The notes under the pieces: model-generated
What the model was told of the DNA's origin: nothing
Database searches by the model: none
Seen by the model: the letters and a program-made list of their open reading frames with translations, nothing else
Translations under genes and position numbers: made by a program
Shown here: in pieces, positions 9,660 to 18,520 of the stretch
Layout of the letters: each line of letters opens with the position of its first letter
Numbering within the stretch: the stretch's first letter is position 1
Assembly (NCBI GenBank): GCA_016786845.1
Contig: JAEUVB010000009.1
Coordinates: 92,953-156,952 of the forward strand
Direction of reading: 5' to 3'
From: Chitinophagaceae bacterium
GTDB taxonomy: Bacteria; Bacteroidota; Bacteroidia; Chitinophagales; Chitinophagaceae
Length of the DNA: 64,000 bases

Positions 9660-10259
9660 ATGTTGACGATTGGTATTACGGGAGGCATCGGAAGCGGGAA
9701 AACGACGGTCTGTAAAATTTTTGAATGCCTTGGCATTCCGGTATACAATGCTGATCTGCAAGCAAAAAAACTTTACGATACCGACTTGATTCTCAAAACA
9801 GAAATAATAACTGCGTTCGGTTCCGATATCTATATAGACGAAAAATTCAACCCTAAAAAATTGGCCGAACTTGTTTTTTCCAATCCCGAAAAATTAACCT
9901 TGTTAAATAGCTTGGTTCATCCTCGAGTCCGAGCAAATATGTTGGAATGGCGAAAAAAACAAAAAGGCCCCTATTGCATCCGGGAAGCCGCTTTACTCAT
10001 AGAGAGTGGCGCTTATCGGGATGTAGATGATCTGATTTTAGTTTCTTGCCCAGAGGAAATTCGCATCAAGCGCAGCATGTTACGCGATGGGAGTGATGAA
10101 TCAACCATACGCATGCGGATGTCTAAACAAATGTCCGAATCGGAAAAGATAAAATATTGCCGTTATGAAATCCGAAATGACGAACATTCATTACTCATTC
10201 CACAGGTTTTGAAACTGCACCGGGATTTTCTAAACCAGGCTAAAGAATCAGGATTTTGA
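9660..10259 (+). CDS. coaE: Dephospho-CoA kinase
   Basis: Last step of coenzyme A synthesis, phosphorylating the 3'-OH of dephospho-CoA. 199 residues with the P-loop GITGGIGSGKTT at the very N-terminus, followed by VYNADLQAKKLY, the NSLVHPRV segment and REAALLIESG, all typical. The ATG at 9660 was preferred over an in-frame TTG three codons upstream because it leaves the usual MLTIGITGG start. The 3' end overlaps the convergent membrane protein gene at 10248 by 12 bases. Confidence 0.93.
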   Translation: MLTIGITGGIGSGKTTVCKIFECLGIPVYNADLQAKKLYDTDLILKTEIITAFGSDIYIDEKFNPKKLAELVFSNPEKLTLLNSLVHPRVRANMLEWRKKQKGPYCIREAALLIESGAYRDVDDLILVSCPEEIRIKRSMLRDGSDESTIRMRMSKQMSESEKIKYCRYEIRNDEHSLLIPQVLKLHRDFLNQAKESGF

Positions 10260-10640
10260 AGCATTTTTTTTGCGGGCAGCCTGCGACAATATCCATGCTT
10301 CCACGATAGAGTATATCATATATACCCCCATTAACGCAAAAAGGTCAGGCTTGTGTAATTTTTGTTTGAGGGAAAATAATAAAATCCCGACGGAAAGTAT
10401 ACATAAAAAAAACTTCAAAAAAGTTGATGCCATGACTCCCCTTACGAATCGATTCGGATTATCGTGCAGGAGGGATCTTTCAGAAACTAAAAATGATAAA
10501 ATGGATATTATGGCCAGGATAATGATACCCGGAATCATCACATTGCGGCTTAAATAGCCTTGCTCCCCGCTGATCAGATAGGCTCCGAAACATAGCACAA
10601 GGGTAAGTATGAACGTCAGTAAAAGGAATGATTTTTTCAT
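10248..10640 (-). CDS. Small membrane protein of the ATP synthase-head cluster (DUF6168-like)
   Basis: 130 residues from the ATG at 10638-10640 with four hydrophobic segments and no catalytic motif. The ATG lies two bases after the AtpZ stop, which supports this start over the longer frame to 10676. In other Bacteroidota a similar four-helix protein sits between AtpZ and the ATP synthase a-subunit gene; here the next gene is coaE in the opposite direction, so the synthase genes are absent. The DUF6168 assignment comes from position and topology and is tentative. Confidence 0.55.
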   Translation of the reverse strand: MKKSFLLLTFILTLVLCFGAYLISGEQGYLSRNVMIPGIIILAIISILSFLVSERSLLHDNPNRFVRGVMASTFLKFFLCILSVGILLFSLKQKLHKPDLFALMGVYMIYSIVEAWILSQAARKKNASKS

Positions 10641-10642
10641 AT

Positions 10643-10819
10643 TCAGGATGGTTTGGAATCTTGATATATTTTCCACAAGACCGACATTAAGGCAGCCAAG
10701 GGAAGGGTTATGGTGAAGATGGGGAGGCGTAAATGAAAATATCGATCGGCATGATATCCGATAAAAAAAGCAACACCGAGTGTTGCCATAAATTGAGTTG
10801 CCATACCGGCATATTTCAT
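10643..10819 (-). CDS. AtpZ/AtpI-type F0F1 ATP synthase accessory protein
   Basis: 58 residues from the ATG at 10817-10819, with two helices (ATQFMATLGVAFFIGYHADR and IFTITLPLAALMSVLWKIYQ). The GYHADRYF loop and the ending match the two-helix AtpZ/AtpI family, which helps assemble or regulate the ATP synthase. The open frame extends upstream to 10939 but that part overlaps the bactofilin gene in another frame and has no family-like sequence. It lies between bactofilin (10 bases upstream) and the four-helix protein (2 bases downstream). Confidence 0.72.
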   Translation of the reverse strand: MKYAGMATQFMATLGVAFFIGYHADRYFHLRLPIFTITLPLAALMSVLWKIYQDSKPS

Positions 10820-10829
10820 GAAATCTTTA

Positions 10830-11324
10830 TTAAGCACTCGTCTGGACGGTATTAACAGGTTTCGGGGCAGGTTGCGGTGCAGCGGCAGGTTGAGGTACCG
10901 GTGCTCCCATGGAACAATTTCCATTGAATTTAACCCCATTTTCCATCATCAATTTCCCTGTATTGATGTCTCCGTCAACGACAGCATTTCCTTTCAGGAT
11001 AAGAATATCGGCTATTTTCAACTTACCGGTAACATGACCTGAAATATCCGCATTTTGACAGATGATATCGCCATCTACTTTGCCGGAAGTACTAATGATG
11101 ACACGGCCTTTAGAGGTTACAGTCCCCTTTACTATGCCTTCAATTTTCACATCGCCTTCTATTTTTATTTGCCCGTCAATGGTTGTGCCATCCGCAATAT
11201 TGGTATAATTTGATGAAGAAGGCGTAGCATGGCTCGCTACCGGGTTCGGAGCAGGTGCCGGTGGAACATAAGCCGGAGCTGCCGGCGTGTCACGTGTGTC
11301 TTTATTGCTTGAAAATATGGACAT
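10830..11324 (-). CDS. Bactofilin-type polymer-forming cytoskeletal protein
   Basis: 164 residues: a Pro/Ala-rich N-terminal tail (about 1-40), a central right-handed beta-helix domain with regular hydrophobic turns (IKIEGDVKIEGIVKGTVTSK, VDGDIICQNADISG, LKIADILILKGNAVVDGDI), and an Ala/Pro-rich tail. This is the bactofilin plan; such proteins assemble into nucleotide-independent filaments near the membrane and cell wall. The upstream neighbour resembles the N-terminal part of M23 peptidases, a known partner class, and the downstream neighbour is AtpZ. Confidence 0.88.
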   Translation of the reverse strand: MSIFSSNKDTRDTPAAPAYVPPAPAPNPVASHATPSSSNYTNIADGTTIDGQIKIEGDVKIEGIVKGTVTSKGRVIISTSGKVDGDIICQNADISGHVTGKLKIADILILKGNAVVDGDINTGKLMMENGVKFNGNCSMGAPVPQPAAAPQPAPKPVNTVQTSA

Positions 11325-11361
11325 AATCGTTAATTTAATTTAGTATGCCAACAAAAGTATA

Positions 11362-11904
11362 TTATTTACCTGATTGCTGGTTAGTATGTAAAGTATCTTT
11401 ATTCACACTTGTTTTCCCCATTAAAGAATCCGATTTTCCGTTTTTAAGATATTCATAATTACTGGCTTTATCGATCTGACGGGTGTTGTCGGTCAAAGCC
11501 ATCTGAATTTCAGCCGGAGAAAGACCATTGGTGTCCAATGTTGCGTTCATTTGACCATTTGCGATGGTGAGCAAATTCAACAAATATCGTTCTCTGACCT
11601 GGTTGATTTGAATCAAGGAATCAGACAGCTTTTGCAGACCAATGAGCTTTTTACGGGATATATCGGACTGATACCCGGGTATGTAATATTTTACCGGTGT
11701 AAGCAATATCAGGGCTGAGAAAAGTAAAAAAATGGATATCAGAAAACCTGAAAATAATATATAGATGCTTTTTTTAGTCAGATGTAGTGTTAAAGCCTCA
11801 TTCAAGGTTTCCTCATTCACAACTACAAGACGATAGGGAGAATTGATTTTTCTAAAAAAGCTTTTTATGACCGCTTTAAGGCTACCGGTGGAAATCTTGA
11901 TCAT
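11362..11904 (-). CDS. Membrane protein resembling the N-terminal part of M23 peptidases
   Basis: 180 residues with one membrane helix (about residues 48-70) after a basic N-terminus and the segment YRLVVVNEETLNEALTLHLT, followed by LLTPVKYYIPGY. In relatives that I recall from Flavobacteriia the same N-terminal layout is followed by a LytM/M23 endopeptidase domain; here the protein stops after about 110 periplasmic residues, before any HxxxD or HxH motif, so it should be inactive as a peptidase. It precedes bactofilin by 37 bases, and the pair may connect cytoskeleton and cell wall. Family assignment is from memory and moderate. Confidence 0.6.
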   Translation of the reverse strand: MIKISTGSLKAVIKSFFRKINSPYRLVVVNEETLNEALTLHLTKKSIYILFSGFLISIFLLFSALILLTPVKYYIPGYQSDISRKKLIGLQKLSDSLIQINQVRERYLLNLLTIANGQMNATLDTNGLSPAEIQMALTDNTRQIDKASNYEYLKNGKSDSLMGKTSVNKDTLHTNQQSGK

Positions 11905-11994
11905 TTCGGCATAAAAATACTATATTTACCCTTCAAATTTTTAAACCCTTTACTGAATTTATAATTTTTTCTGAAATTTCGAGTTAAGAACCCT

Positions 11995-14900
11995 GTGAAG
12001 TTCCTTTCATTTATATATCTGCTGACATTGCTTTCGTTGGGTATGGCTTTTGCGCCTCATGCTCAAGCTCAGACCGCCGGCAAAAAAAACGGCGTGGATA
12101 CTGTCGCTATCAACAAACGGCTGCAAGAAGAATATGCTAAACGAGACAGTATATTGGCTGCAATGCGTCAAAAAAGAATTGATGACAGTATCGCCAGGGT
12201 CATGGCAAAAATAAAATTGCAACAATTTCGTGACAGTATGATTGCTGCCAGAAATGCGAAACGGACAGCTGACAGTATTGCCAGAGTTCAGGCGAAAGCT
12301 AAATTACTGCAGGAAAAAAAGACGAAAGATAGTTTGACCTTTTTCCTTCGTCAGAAAAATCAAGACAGTTTGGCTATGGTTAAAGCCCAAACGGACAGTA
12401 TACGGGCAAGCCAAAAAAAGACCTTGGATAGCCTGACTCAGGCCCGAAAACAGACCCAGGACAGTTTGGCTTTAGCGCGAAAAGAAGCCAATGAAAACTT
12501 GAAGGCAGCCCGATTACAGCAACAAAAGGCAAGGGAAGCTTTAGCGAAGTATAAAAATAGCAAAGCCTATAAAGACAGTGTGGAGAATTATAAGAATGCT
12601 TTGAAGGAGTCTATTGCTCTGGCCCGAAAAAATAAAAATGACTCCCTGAAAAATGAACGGATTAAAGTCAATGATAGCATTAAATTGGCCAGGCAGATCT
12701 ACAACGATAGTATTAAAGTGGCGAGACAAAATTATAATGATAGTGTAAAAACGGCACAAACTACCCTCAACGAAAAAATCAAGGCAGAACGTCAAAAAAT
12801 CAATGACAGCATGATGACTGCCCGTCAAAATCGTATGGATAGCCTGAATGCAGCCAGAAAGAAGAAAACAGAGACGGCCAAAGAAGCAGATGAAAAAAAG
12901 AAGAAACAGGATATTGCACTCTCTCTGAAAATTCATGAGAAGAAAAAACAAGAGTGGACCAACGAAAAATTATTAAAAAGAAAATGGAGTCTTCCGCGAC
13001 GTATCTATCAGAATACCGTGACCAGATATAATTATTATTATAATGCCCGAAGAAAATATAATGAAGCTATCAAAAAGTTGTCTAAAAACAATAAAGATGA
13101 CTTCAACCAAACGATCTCTATACGTGAATTTGATGTAGAAAAAGGCGGCGCATCAGTAGCCGGAGATATGGATTCTGTGATTAAGAAAAGTTCCTTCAGT
13201 ACCCAGATTCATGACCCGCGTTCCAAATGGTTTGATAACCTATATTTCCTGATGGGAAAAGCCTCCTTTGTAAAAAATGATTTTGAAGGCGCTATTTCCA
13301 CCTTTCAGTTTATTGCGAATGAATATAAAGATCAGGGAAAAAAATCAGATAAGAAAAAAGCAAAAGCAGATACTGACGCACCATTAAGTATCGCTACCCC
13401 GGATAATCGCAAGGGTTTGAAAAAACTAAGCCACCACCCTATCCGAAATGAAGCACTGATTTGGTTGGCTAAATCTTATATTAAAGCCGAACAATACGGT
13501 GATGCCATGTCGCTCTTGAATTTATTGGCCGAGGATAAGAATTTCCCGAAACGTAACAAAGCGGAATTATTTACAACCAAAGCAGAATTGGAAATACAGG
13601 AGCACAATACCGAAGATGCCATTGCGTCCATCACCCAGGCTTTGAAACAAAAAATGCCTGAAAAGCAAAAATCCAGATTGGAGTATATACTTGGACAATT
13701 GTATGCTGAAAATAAGGATTATGCTAAATCCACGGAGCATTTCAAAAAATCGATCAATGGCAAGACTTCGCAGGATATGGATTTCTATACCAAATTGAAT
13801 ATTGCTTTAAATGCTGCAAAAGGTGGCGGAGATAAGGCCTATGCAAAAAGTCAGCTGGAAAAAATCATCAGCGATCAAAAATATATTAAATATAAAAGTC
13901 AGGCTCTTAATGCCTTAGCGGCTTTGGAGGCGGAAGAAAATCCAGTGGCGGCTATCGATTTGTTGAAAAAAAGTATCAATCATCCGGAAAACAAAGACAA
14001 CCTGACCAAAGCTAAAGCATATGCGTCATTGGGTGATATCTATTATAATCTGACTGATTATGAACAATCGAAAACAGCCTATGACAGTGCCGCATTCTAT
14101 GGAAATACCCCCCCGCTGGACAATATCAATCAAATTATCACCCGTAAAAATGTATTGACGGATATCGTTAAAGATTTAAAAACGATTCGGACTCAGGACA
14201 GTATGCTTGCTTTGGCCAAAAAATCTGAAAAGGACCAAAAAGCAGCGGCAAAAAAAGAGTTGGAAAAACTCAAAAAGGCAAAAGCATCTGCTCCGGACAA
14301 CCAAACGAAAGTAACCCAGTTGAAGCCCAACAATGTTGTTAAATCGAATTGGTATTTTTACAATAAAGATTTGATTGATAAGGGATCATCAGACTTTAAA
14401 AAGAAATGGGGTAACCGAAAGTTGGAAGATAACTGGCGTCGTAAATCTGCCACCAGTATGAATGTTGGCGGCAGTGTGGCGGAAGAAGAAAATCCGGAAG
14501 AAGAAGAACAGGCAGGTGGAGAAACGATACAAAGTTTACTTGCGAAATTACCCAAGACGCCGGCTCAAGTAGATAAAGCGAACGCATTAATCATGGATGC
14601 ATATTATGATTTGGGATTACAATATTATTCCCAATTAGAGGATTACCAACATAGTATCGGTGCTTTTGATACTTTGGTCACACGCTTTCCGAATACAGAT
14701 TACAAAAAGCAAAGTTATTATGGCCTTTATCTGGATTATACGAAGTTGGAACAAATGGCCATGGCCGAAAAATATAAAAAACTCTTGAATCAGGAATTCA
14801 GCGAGTCTGATTTAAGTAAAATGGCCAATAATGTTGCTTATCGTGAAGAAATCAAAATCAAAGAAAGATCCGTTGCTGAACATTATGACAATACTTATTT

Positions 14901-15621
14901 GCTCTATAAAGAAGGTAAGTACACAGAGGCCATAGACAGGGTCAATTTTGCCAGAAAAGAATATAAGGGTAATCCGATTCAGGCCAAATATGCATTGGTG
15001 GAAGCCGTTTCTCAGGCAGGGCTGAATGATATCAATGCCTGTAAAATAGTATTGGAATCCGTTATTCAATCTTATCCCAATACGGAAGAACAATCCAGAG
15101 CACAGGAGATTCTGAATTATATCAATTCACCTAAAGGAAAATCGAAAGACTCTTTGGGGAATTTTGTGAATGTCAATAAGGGACAAAATTCTGAACAGGA
15201 TAGTCTGGAAGCCTCTGAGGCCTTTAAAGAACTTCAAAAAGCGGAAGGTAAAGGTGTTTACCATTACGAACCCGCTTCCGAGCATTTTGTGATGTTGTTT
15301 ATGAAAAATGTGGATGGTCGAACCATGGGTATGAAATCAGCGATCAGCGATTACAATTTGCTCAAATACAACGTGGAGGAATATACCACGAATTTGAATA
15401 TGCTCACGACACAACAGGCTGTCATAACCATTTTGAAATTTTCCAACCACATTTTTGCACGTAAATATGCCAGTAGTTTTGAGAAAGAGAAATTATTATT
15501 TTCTCAACTCAAGCAAAATGAATACAATGTTTGTATTATTTCGGCGGCCAACTTTAGCGAATTACTAAAGACAAGAGACATTTTAGGATATCTCAATTTT
15601 TACACCAAGAATTACAAATAG
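11995..15621 (+). CDS. porW: PorW/SprE-type tetratricopeptide protein of the type IX secretion system
   Basis: 1208 residues with a signal sequence, a charged coiled-coil region (about 40-330) in which D-S-[LI]-x-x-A-R units repeat roughly every 11 residues, then a long series of TPR-like helical repeats, and a conserved C-terminal domain (NEYNVCIISAANFSELLKT). Length, TPRs and the C-terminal domain fit SprE of Flavobacterium and PorW of Porphyromonas, needed for type IX secretion and gliding. The start is GTG at 11995: it is needed for the signal peptide MKFLSFIYLLTLLSLGMAFA. It is a single-gene unit. The long repeated coiled coil is more extended than in SprE. Confidence 0.78.
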   Translation: MKFLSFIYLLTLLSLGMAFAPHAQAQTAGKKNGVDTVAINKRLQEEYAKRDSILAAMRQKRIDDSIARVMAKIKLQQFRDSMIAARNAKRTADSIARVQAKAKLLQEKKTKDSLTFFLRQKNQDSLAMVKAQTDSIRASQKKTLDSLTQARKQTQDSLALARKEANENLKAARLQQQKAREALAKYKNSKAYKDSVENYKNALKESIALARKNKNDSLKNERIKVNDSIKLARQIYNDSIKVARQNYNDSVKTAQTTLNEKIKAERQKINDSMMTARQNRMDSLNAARKKKTETAKEADEKKKKQDIALSLKIHEKKKQEWTNEKLLKRKWSLPRRIYQNTVTRYNYYYNARRKYNEAIKKLSKNNKDDFNQTISIREFDVEKGGASVAGDMDSVIKKSSFSTQIHDPRSKWFDNLYFLMGKASFVKNDFEGAISTFQFIANEYKDQGKKSDKKKAKADTDAPLSIATPDNRKGLKKLSHHPIRNEALIWLAKSYIKAEQYGDAMSLLNLLAEDKNFPKRNKAELFTTKAELEIQEHNTEDAIASITQALKQKMPEKQKSRLEYILGQLYAENKDYAKSTEHFKKSINGKTSQDMDFYTKLNIALNAAKGGGDKAYAKSQLEKIISDQKYIKYKSQALNALAALEAEENPVAAIDLLKKSINHPENKDNLTKAKAYASLGDIYYNLTDYEQSKTAYDSAAFYGNTPPLDNINQIITRKNVLTDIVKDLKTIRTQDSMLALAKKSEKDQKAAAKKELEKLKKAKASAPDNQTKVTQLKPNNVVKSNWYFYNKDLIDKGSSDFKKKWGNRKLEDNWRRKSATSMNVGGSVAEEENPEEEEQAGGETIQSLLAKLPKTPAQVDKANALIMDAYYDLGLQYYSQLEDYQHSIGAFDTLVTRFPNTDYKKQSYYGLYLDYTKLEQMAMAEKYKKLLNQEFSESDLSKMANNVAYREEIKIKERSVAEHYDNTYLLYKEGKYTEAIDRVNFARKEYKGNPIQAKYALVEAVSQAGLNDINACKIVLESVIQSYPNTEEQSRAQEILNYINSPKGKSKDSLGNFVNVNKGQNSEQDSLEASEAFKELQKAEGKGVYHYEPASEHFVMLFMKNVDGRTMGMKSAISDYNLLKYNVEEYTTNLNMLTTQQAVITILKFSNHIFARKYASSFEKEKLLFSQLKQNEYNVCIISAANFSELLKTRDILGYLNFYTKNYK

Positions 15622-15770
15622 AATTCTGTTACAAGATTCATCCTGATTTTTACAAAGTTCTAATCTGGATATCTGTTATGATCAGTTTGATTTCATAAAA
15701 ATCTCTGTCTTTTCAGTTTGTTAAATCCTTACGTCATCCATTTTTTGTGTGATGGAATGATACGTTGGTC

Positions 15771-16148
15771 TCATTTCTGTTTATCGATAAATAAGAATTT
15801 TAGGGCTATCAGAATCAGTACCACGGCAAACACTTTTTTAATAATCCCCCCATCGATATTCACTGCCACTTTACTGCCAAAGTAACCTCCGACGACGAAA
15901 CCTATACACAATAATAATGCGATTCGCCAATCTACCATGCCTTTCTTATAGTAGGTCAAAGCGGCTACCAGACTGACCGGTACGGATAACATGGCCAATG
16001 TAGTTCCCTGGGCAGTGTGTTGACTCAAACCAAAAAAAAGTACGAGGGCCGGAACGATGACAATGCCTCCGCCAATCCCTACCATGCTGCTTAATACACC
16101 GGCTACAATCCCAATTACGATTATCCCGGCAATAGATGTTATGGTCAT
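15771..16148 (-). CDS. TSUP (TauE/SafE) family membrane protein, half-length
   Basis: 125 residues with four hydrophobic helices. The N-terminal sequence GVLSSMVGIGGGIVIVPALV is the conserved TSUP repeat motif. Full-length TauE/SafE exporters have two such repeats and 7-8 helices; this protein has one repeat, so it would have to form a dimer. Half-length members are known in the family. The substrate (sulfite, sulfoacetate or other anions) is not determinable. No sulfur metabolism genes lie next to it. Confidence 0.82.
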   Translation of the reverse strand: MTITSIAGIIVIGIVAGVLSSMVGIGGGIVIVPALVLFFGLSQHTAQGTTLAMLSVPVSLVAALTYYKKGMVDWRIALLLCIGFVVGGYFGSKVAVNIDGGIIKKVFAVVLILIALKFLFIDKQK

Positions 16149-16226
16149 GATGGTCGATTTTAATTCACAACAATTTTAGTCTCTTTTCGTTACATATTAA
16201 TTGTTAATTACTTTTTTTTTCAAAAC

Positions 16227-16256
16227 TTGTTTTATTCGCCCATAAATTTATCTTTG
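16227..16256 (+). promoter_or_regulatory. Bacteroidota-type promoter for the exbB-exbD-exbD-tonB operon
   Basis: TTG at 16227-16229, 19-base spacer, TATCTTTG at 16249-16256. The exbB ATG lies 51 bases downstream. There is no other promoter-like element before tonB, so the four genes are likely one operon. Confidence 0.6.
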
Positions 16257-16307
16257 TTCCTTTATATATCTTAAAAAATCATAACTACAATTTAAAAAAC
16301 AGAATCT

Positions 16308-17138
16308 ATGGCAGACGTAAAAGCAACTGTGTCCAACACAGCACAACCGGCAAAATCCAGTGGAAATTCAATGATCATCAATTTGGTGATTGTATTGATT
16401 TGCATCGCGGTCGCTCACCTTATTTTTTACACCGTTTTTGCCAGTACAGGCAATTTTAACGACGGCGCAGCACGTCATCAACCTAAAAACTTGATGGGAA
16501 CCATGTATCTTGGTGGATGGGTTGTACCTATTTTGATGTCAACATTTTTGGTGATGTTATCATTTGTCATCGAACGCTTTTTAACCATTTTCAAAGCCCG
16601 TGGAAAAATGGGTAATTCAGAATTCATTCGTAAAGTACAATATCATCTTTCTCAAAAGAATGTTGATGCTGCAATTGCTGAGTGCGATAAGCAAGCCGGT
16701 AGTGTAGGAAATGTGATGCGTTCAGGTTTGAAAAAATACAAAGAAATGATTGGTAACACCACTTTGGATACGGATCAAAAGATTGCGAATATCAAAAAAG
16801 AATTAGAGGAAACCACTACATTGGAATTGCCTATGTTGGAAAAGAATCTGATTTTCTTGTCAACCATTACATCAGCTGCTACCCTCTTGGGTCTTTTTGG
16901 AACGGTAATGGGGATGATTCGTGCATTCGCTGCGATGGCTAATGCAGGTGCTCCGGATGCCAATGCCCTCGCTGCCGGTATCTCTGAAGCCCTGGTTAAT
17001 ACTGCACTGGGTATTGGTACTTCATTCCTTGCGATGTTGGCTTATAATTTCTTTACCACCATTATAGACAATGTTACTTTTGGTATTGAAGAAAGCGGTT
17101 ATACTTTAGAACAAAGCTTCATGGCCAATTACAAATAA
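16308..17138 (+). CDS. exbB: MotA/TolQ/ExbB-type proton channel subunit
   Basis: 276 residues with an N-terminal extension including one helix (about 23-45), then the ExbB core: helix at about 65-90, and the pair LSTITSAATLLGLFGTVMGM and ALVNTALGIGTSFLAMLAYN that forms the channel. The conserved LGLFGTVxGM motif and the last-helix threonine are present. ExbB pentamers with an ExbD dimer convert proton flow into force on TonB. It heads the operon exbB-exbD-exbD-tonB, spaced 49, 24 and 49 bases. Confidence 0.93.
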   Translation: MADVKATVSNTAQPAKSSGNSMIINLVIVLICIAVAHLIFYTVFASTGNFNDGAARHQPKNLMGTMYLGGWVVPILMSTFLVMLSFVIERFLTIFKARGKMGNSEFIRKVQYHLSQKNVDAAIAECDKQAGSVGNVMRSGLKKYKEMIGNTTLDTDQKIANIKKELEETTTLELPMLEKNLIFLSTITSAATLLGLFGTVMGMIRAFAAMANAGAPDANALAAGISEALVNTALGIGTSFLAMLAYNFFTTIIDNVTFGIEESGYTLEQSFMANYK

Positions 17139-17187
17139 GGCCTGATTGCTTTTATCTGAATGATTTAACTAAACGAAACTATACCAC

Positions 17188-17850
17188 ATGTCAAAACATA
17201 AATTACCCAGAAAGAGTACGCATATCGACATGACTGCGATGTGTGACGTAGCCTTTCTGCTGCTGACCTTCTTCATGTTGGCCACAAAATTCAAGCCTGA
17301 CGAGCCTGTGGTCGTAAGAACCCCATCCTCAATTTCAGAGATTCCTCAACCGGAAAATTCGATTTTGTTAACTGTGGATCCAAGCGGAAAAGTCTTTTTC
17401 GACTATGACAATAAAAAAGCAAAAGAAAGCCTGATCAGAACAGTCAATCAGGAAAAAGGTCTTGGATTGTCGGATGCCGAAATGTCAAATTTTGTAAGAG
17501 GTGCGTCTTTTGGGCTTCCCTTTAATCAAATGAAAGGTTTCCTGGCACTGGACCCAATTAATCAAAAGAATTATGCGTTTACAGGTATCCCAGTGGACAC
17601 ATCCTATGTGGCCGAGACGAATGAATTGGGCTACTGGGTACAAGCAGCTCGATTTGCAGGTCAGCAAGAAGGTGCACCACCAAGAATCTGTATTAAATGT
17701 GATGCCTCTACCGCATATCCGAAAGTGAAAGATGTGATTAAGACACTCACGAAAAACAATATTGATCGTTTCAATTTGCTGACCTCATTGGAAGCCATAC
17801 CGGCAGGTACTGACGCCTATGCAGAAAGAAATGAAGTAAAACCTAAATAA
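17188..17850 (+). CDS. exbD: ExbD/TolR-family proton channel subunit (first copy)
   Basis: 220 residues with the ExbD N-terminal motif HIDMTAMCDVAFLLLTFFML: the aspartate in MCDVAF is the proton-carrying residue in the single membrane helix. The periplasmic domain is longer than in Escherichia coli ExbD (141 aa) by an insertion around residues 75-130. In Bacteroidota two different ExbD paralogues commonly follow ExbB, as here. Second gene of the operon. Confidence 0.92.
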   Translation: MSKHKLPRKSTHIDMTAMCDVAFLLLTFFMLATKFKPDEPVVVRTPSSISEIPQPENSILLTVDPSGKVFFDYDNKKAKESLIRTVNQEKGLGLSDAEMSNFVRGASFGLPFNQMKGFLALDPINQKNYAFTGIPVDTSYVAETNELGYWVQAARFAGQQEGAPPRICIKCDASTAYPKVKDVIKTLTKNNIDRFNLLTSLEAIPAGTDAYAERNEVKPK

Positions 17851-17874
17851 CTCACACTCTAAACACCATATAAC

Positions 17875-18471
17875 ATGGCAGAAATAGATACCTCGTCGGG
17901 CGGGGGCCATAAAAAGGGCTCCGTCAAGAAAGGGAAAAAACTATCCACCCGGATCGATCTAACACCGATGGTGGATCTGGGCTTCCTGCTGATTACATTC
18001 TTTATATTCACGACTACCATGAGTAAACCCAAAACCATGGAAATTAATATGCCGGTAGATAAAGAAGAGATCAAGGAAGAAGATAAAAATAAAGTGAAAG
18101 ATTATACCGCAATGACCGTGCTCTTGAGTAAGGAACATCGAGTATATTATTATTTCGGAATGGCCAATGACCCGCTCAATCCACCCAAGGTAGAGGTCAC
18201 CTATTTTCAAAATAAGAATGGTATCCGTGATGCGATTATCAACTTGAAAAAGGAAGTGTATGCCCAACGGAATAATGGTATGCCCGGGCATAATCCGAAA
18301 GATGAACCGGTCATCCTGATCAAACCGGATACAACCAGTCAATATGAAGATATGGTCAATATCCTGGATGAAATGCAAATCAATGCCATCAGTACTTATG
18401 CACTGGTTGATATTACCGATGTGGATCGTGACTTTATCAGATTGACAGAAGAAGCTAATGCGGGAAAATAA
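17875..18471 (+). CDS. exbD: ExbD/TolR-family proton channel subunit (second copy)
   Basis: 198 residues with STRIDLTPMVDLGFLLITFF as the membrane segment (Asp in MVDLGF carries protons). An N-terminal Gly/Lys-rich tail precedes the helix. The segment from LSTRIDL to FIFTTT is almost the same in the third exbD at 46564, which shows recent paralogy of those two, while the first copy in this operon is more different. Third gene of the operon, 24 bases after the previous one. Confidence 0.92.
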   Translation: MAEIDTSSGGGHKKGSVKKGKKLSTRIDLTPMVDLGFLLITFFIFTTTMSKPKTMEINMPVDKEEIKEEDKNKVKDYTAMTVLLSKEHRVYYYFGMANDPLNPPKVEVTYFQNKNGIRDAIINLKKEVYAQRNNGMPGHNPKDEPVILIKPDTTSQYEDMVNILDEMQINAISTYALVDITDVDRDFIRLTEEANAGK

Positions 18472-18520
18472 TTGTATGGAAAAAGTACCATTTTATCATC
18501 ATTAATACAAATTCATTAAA

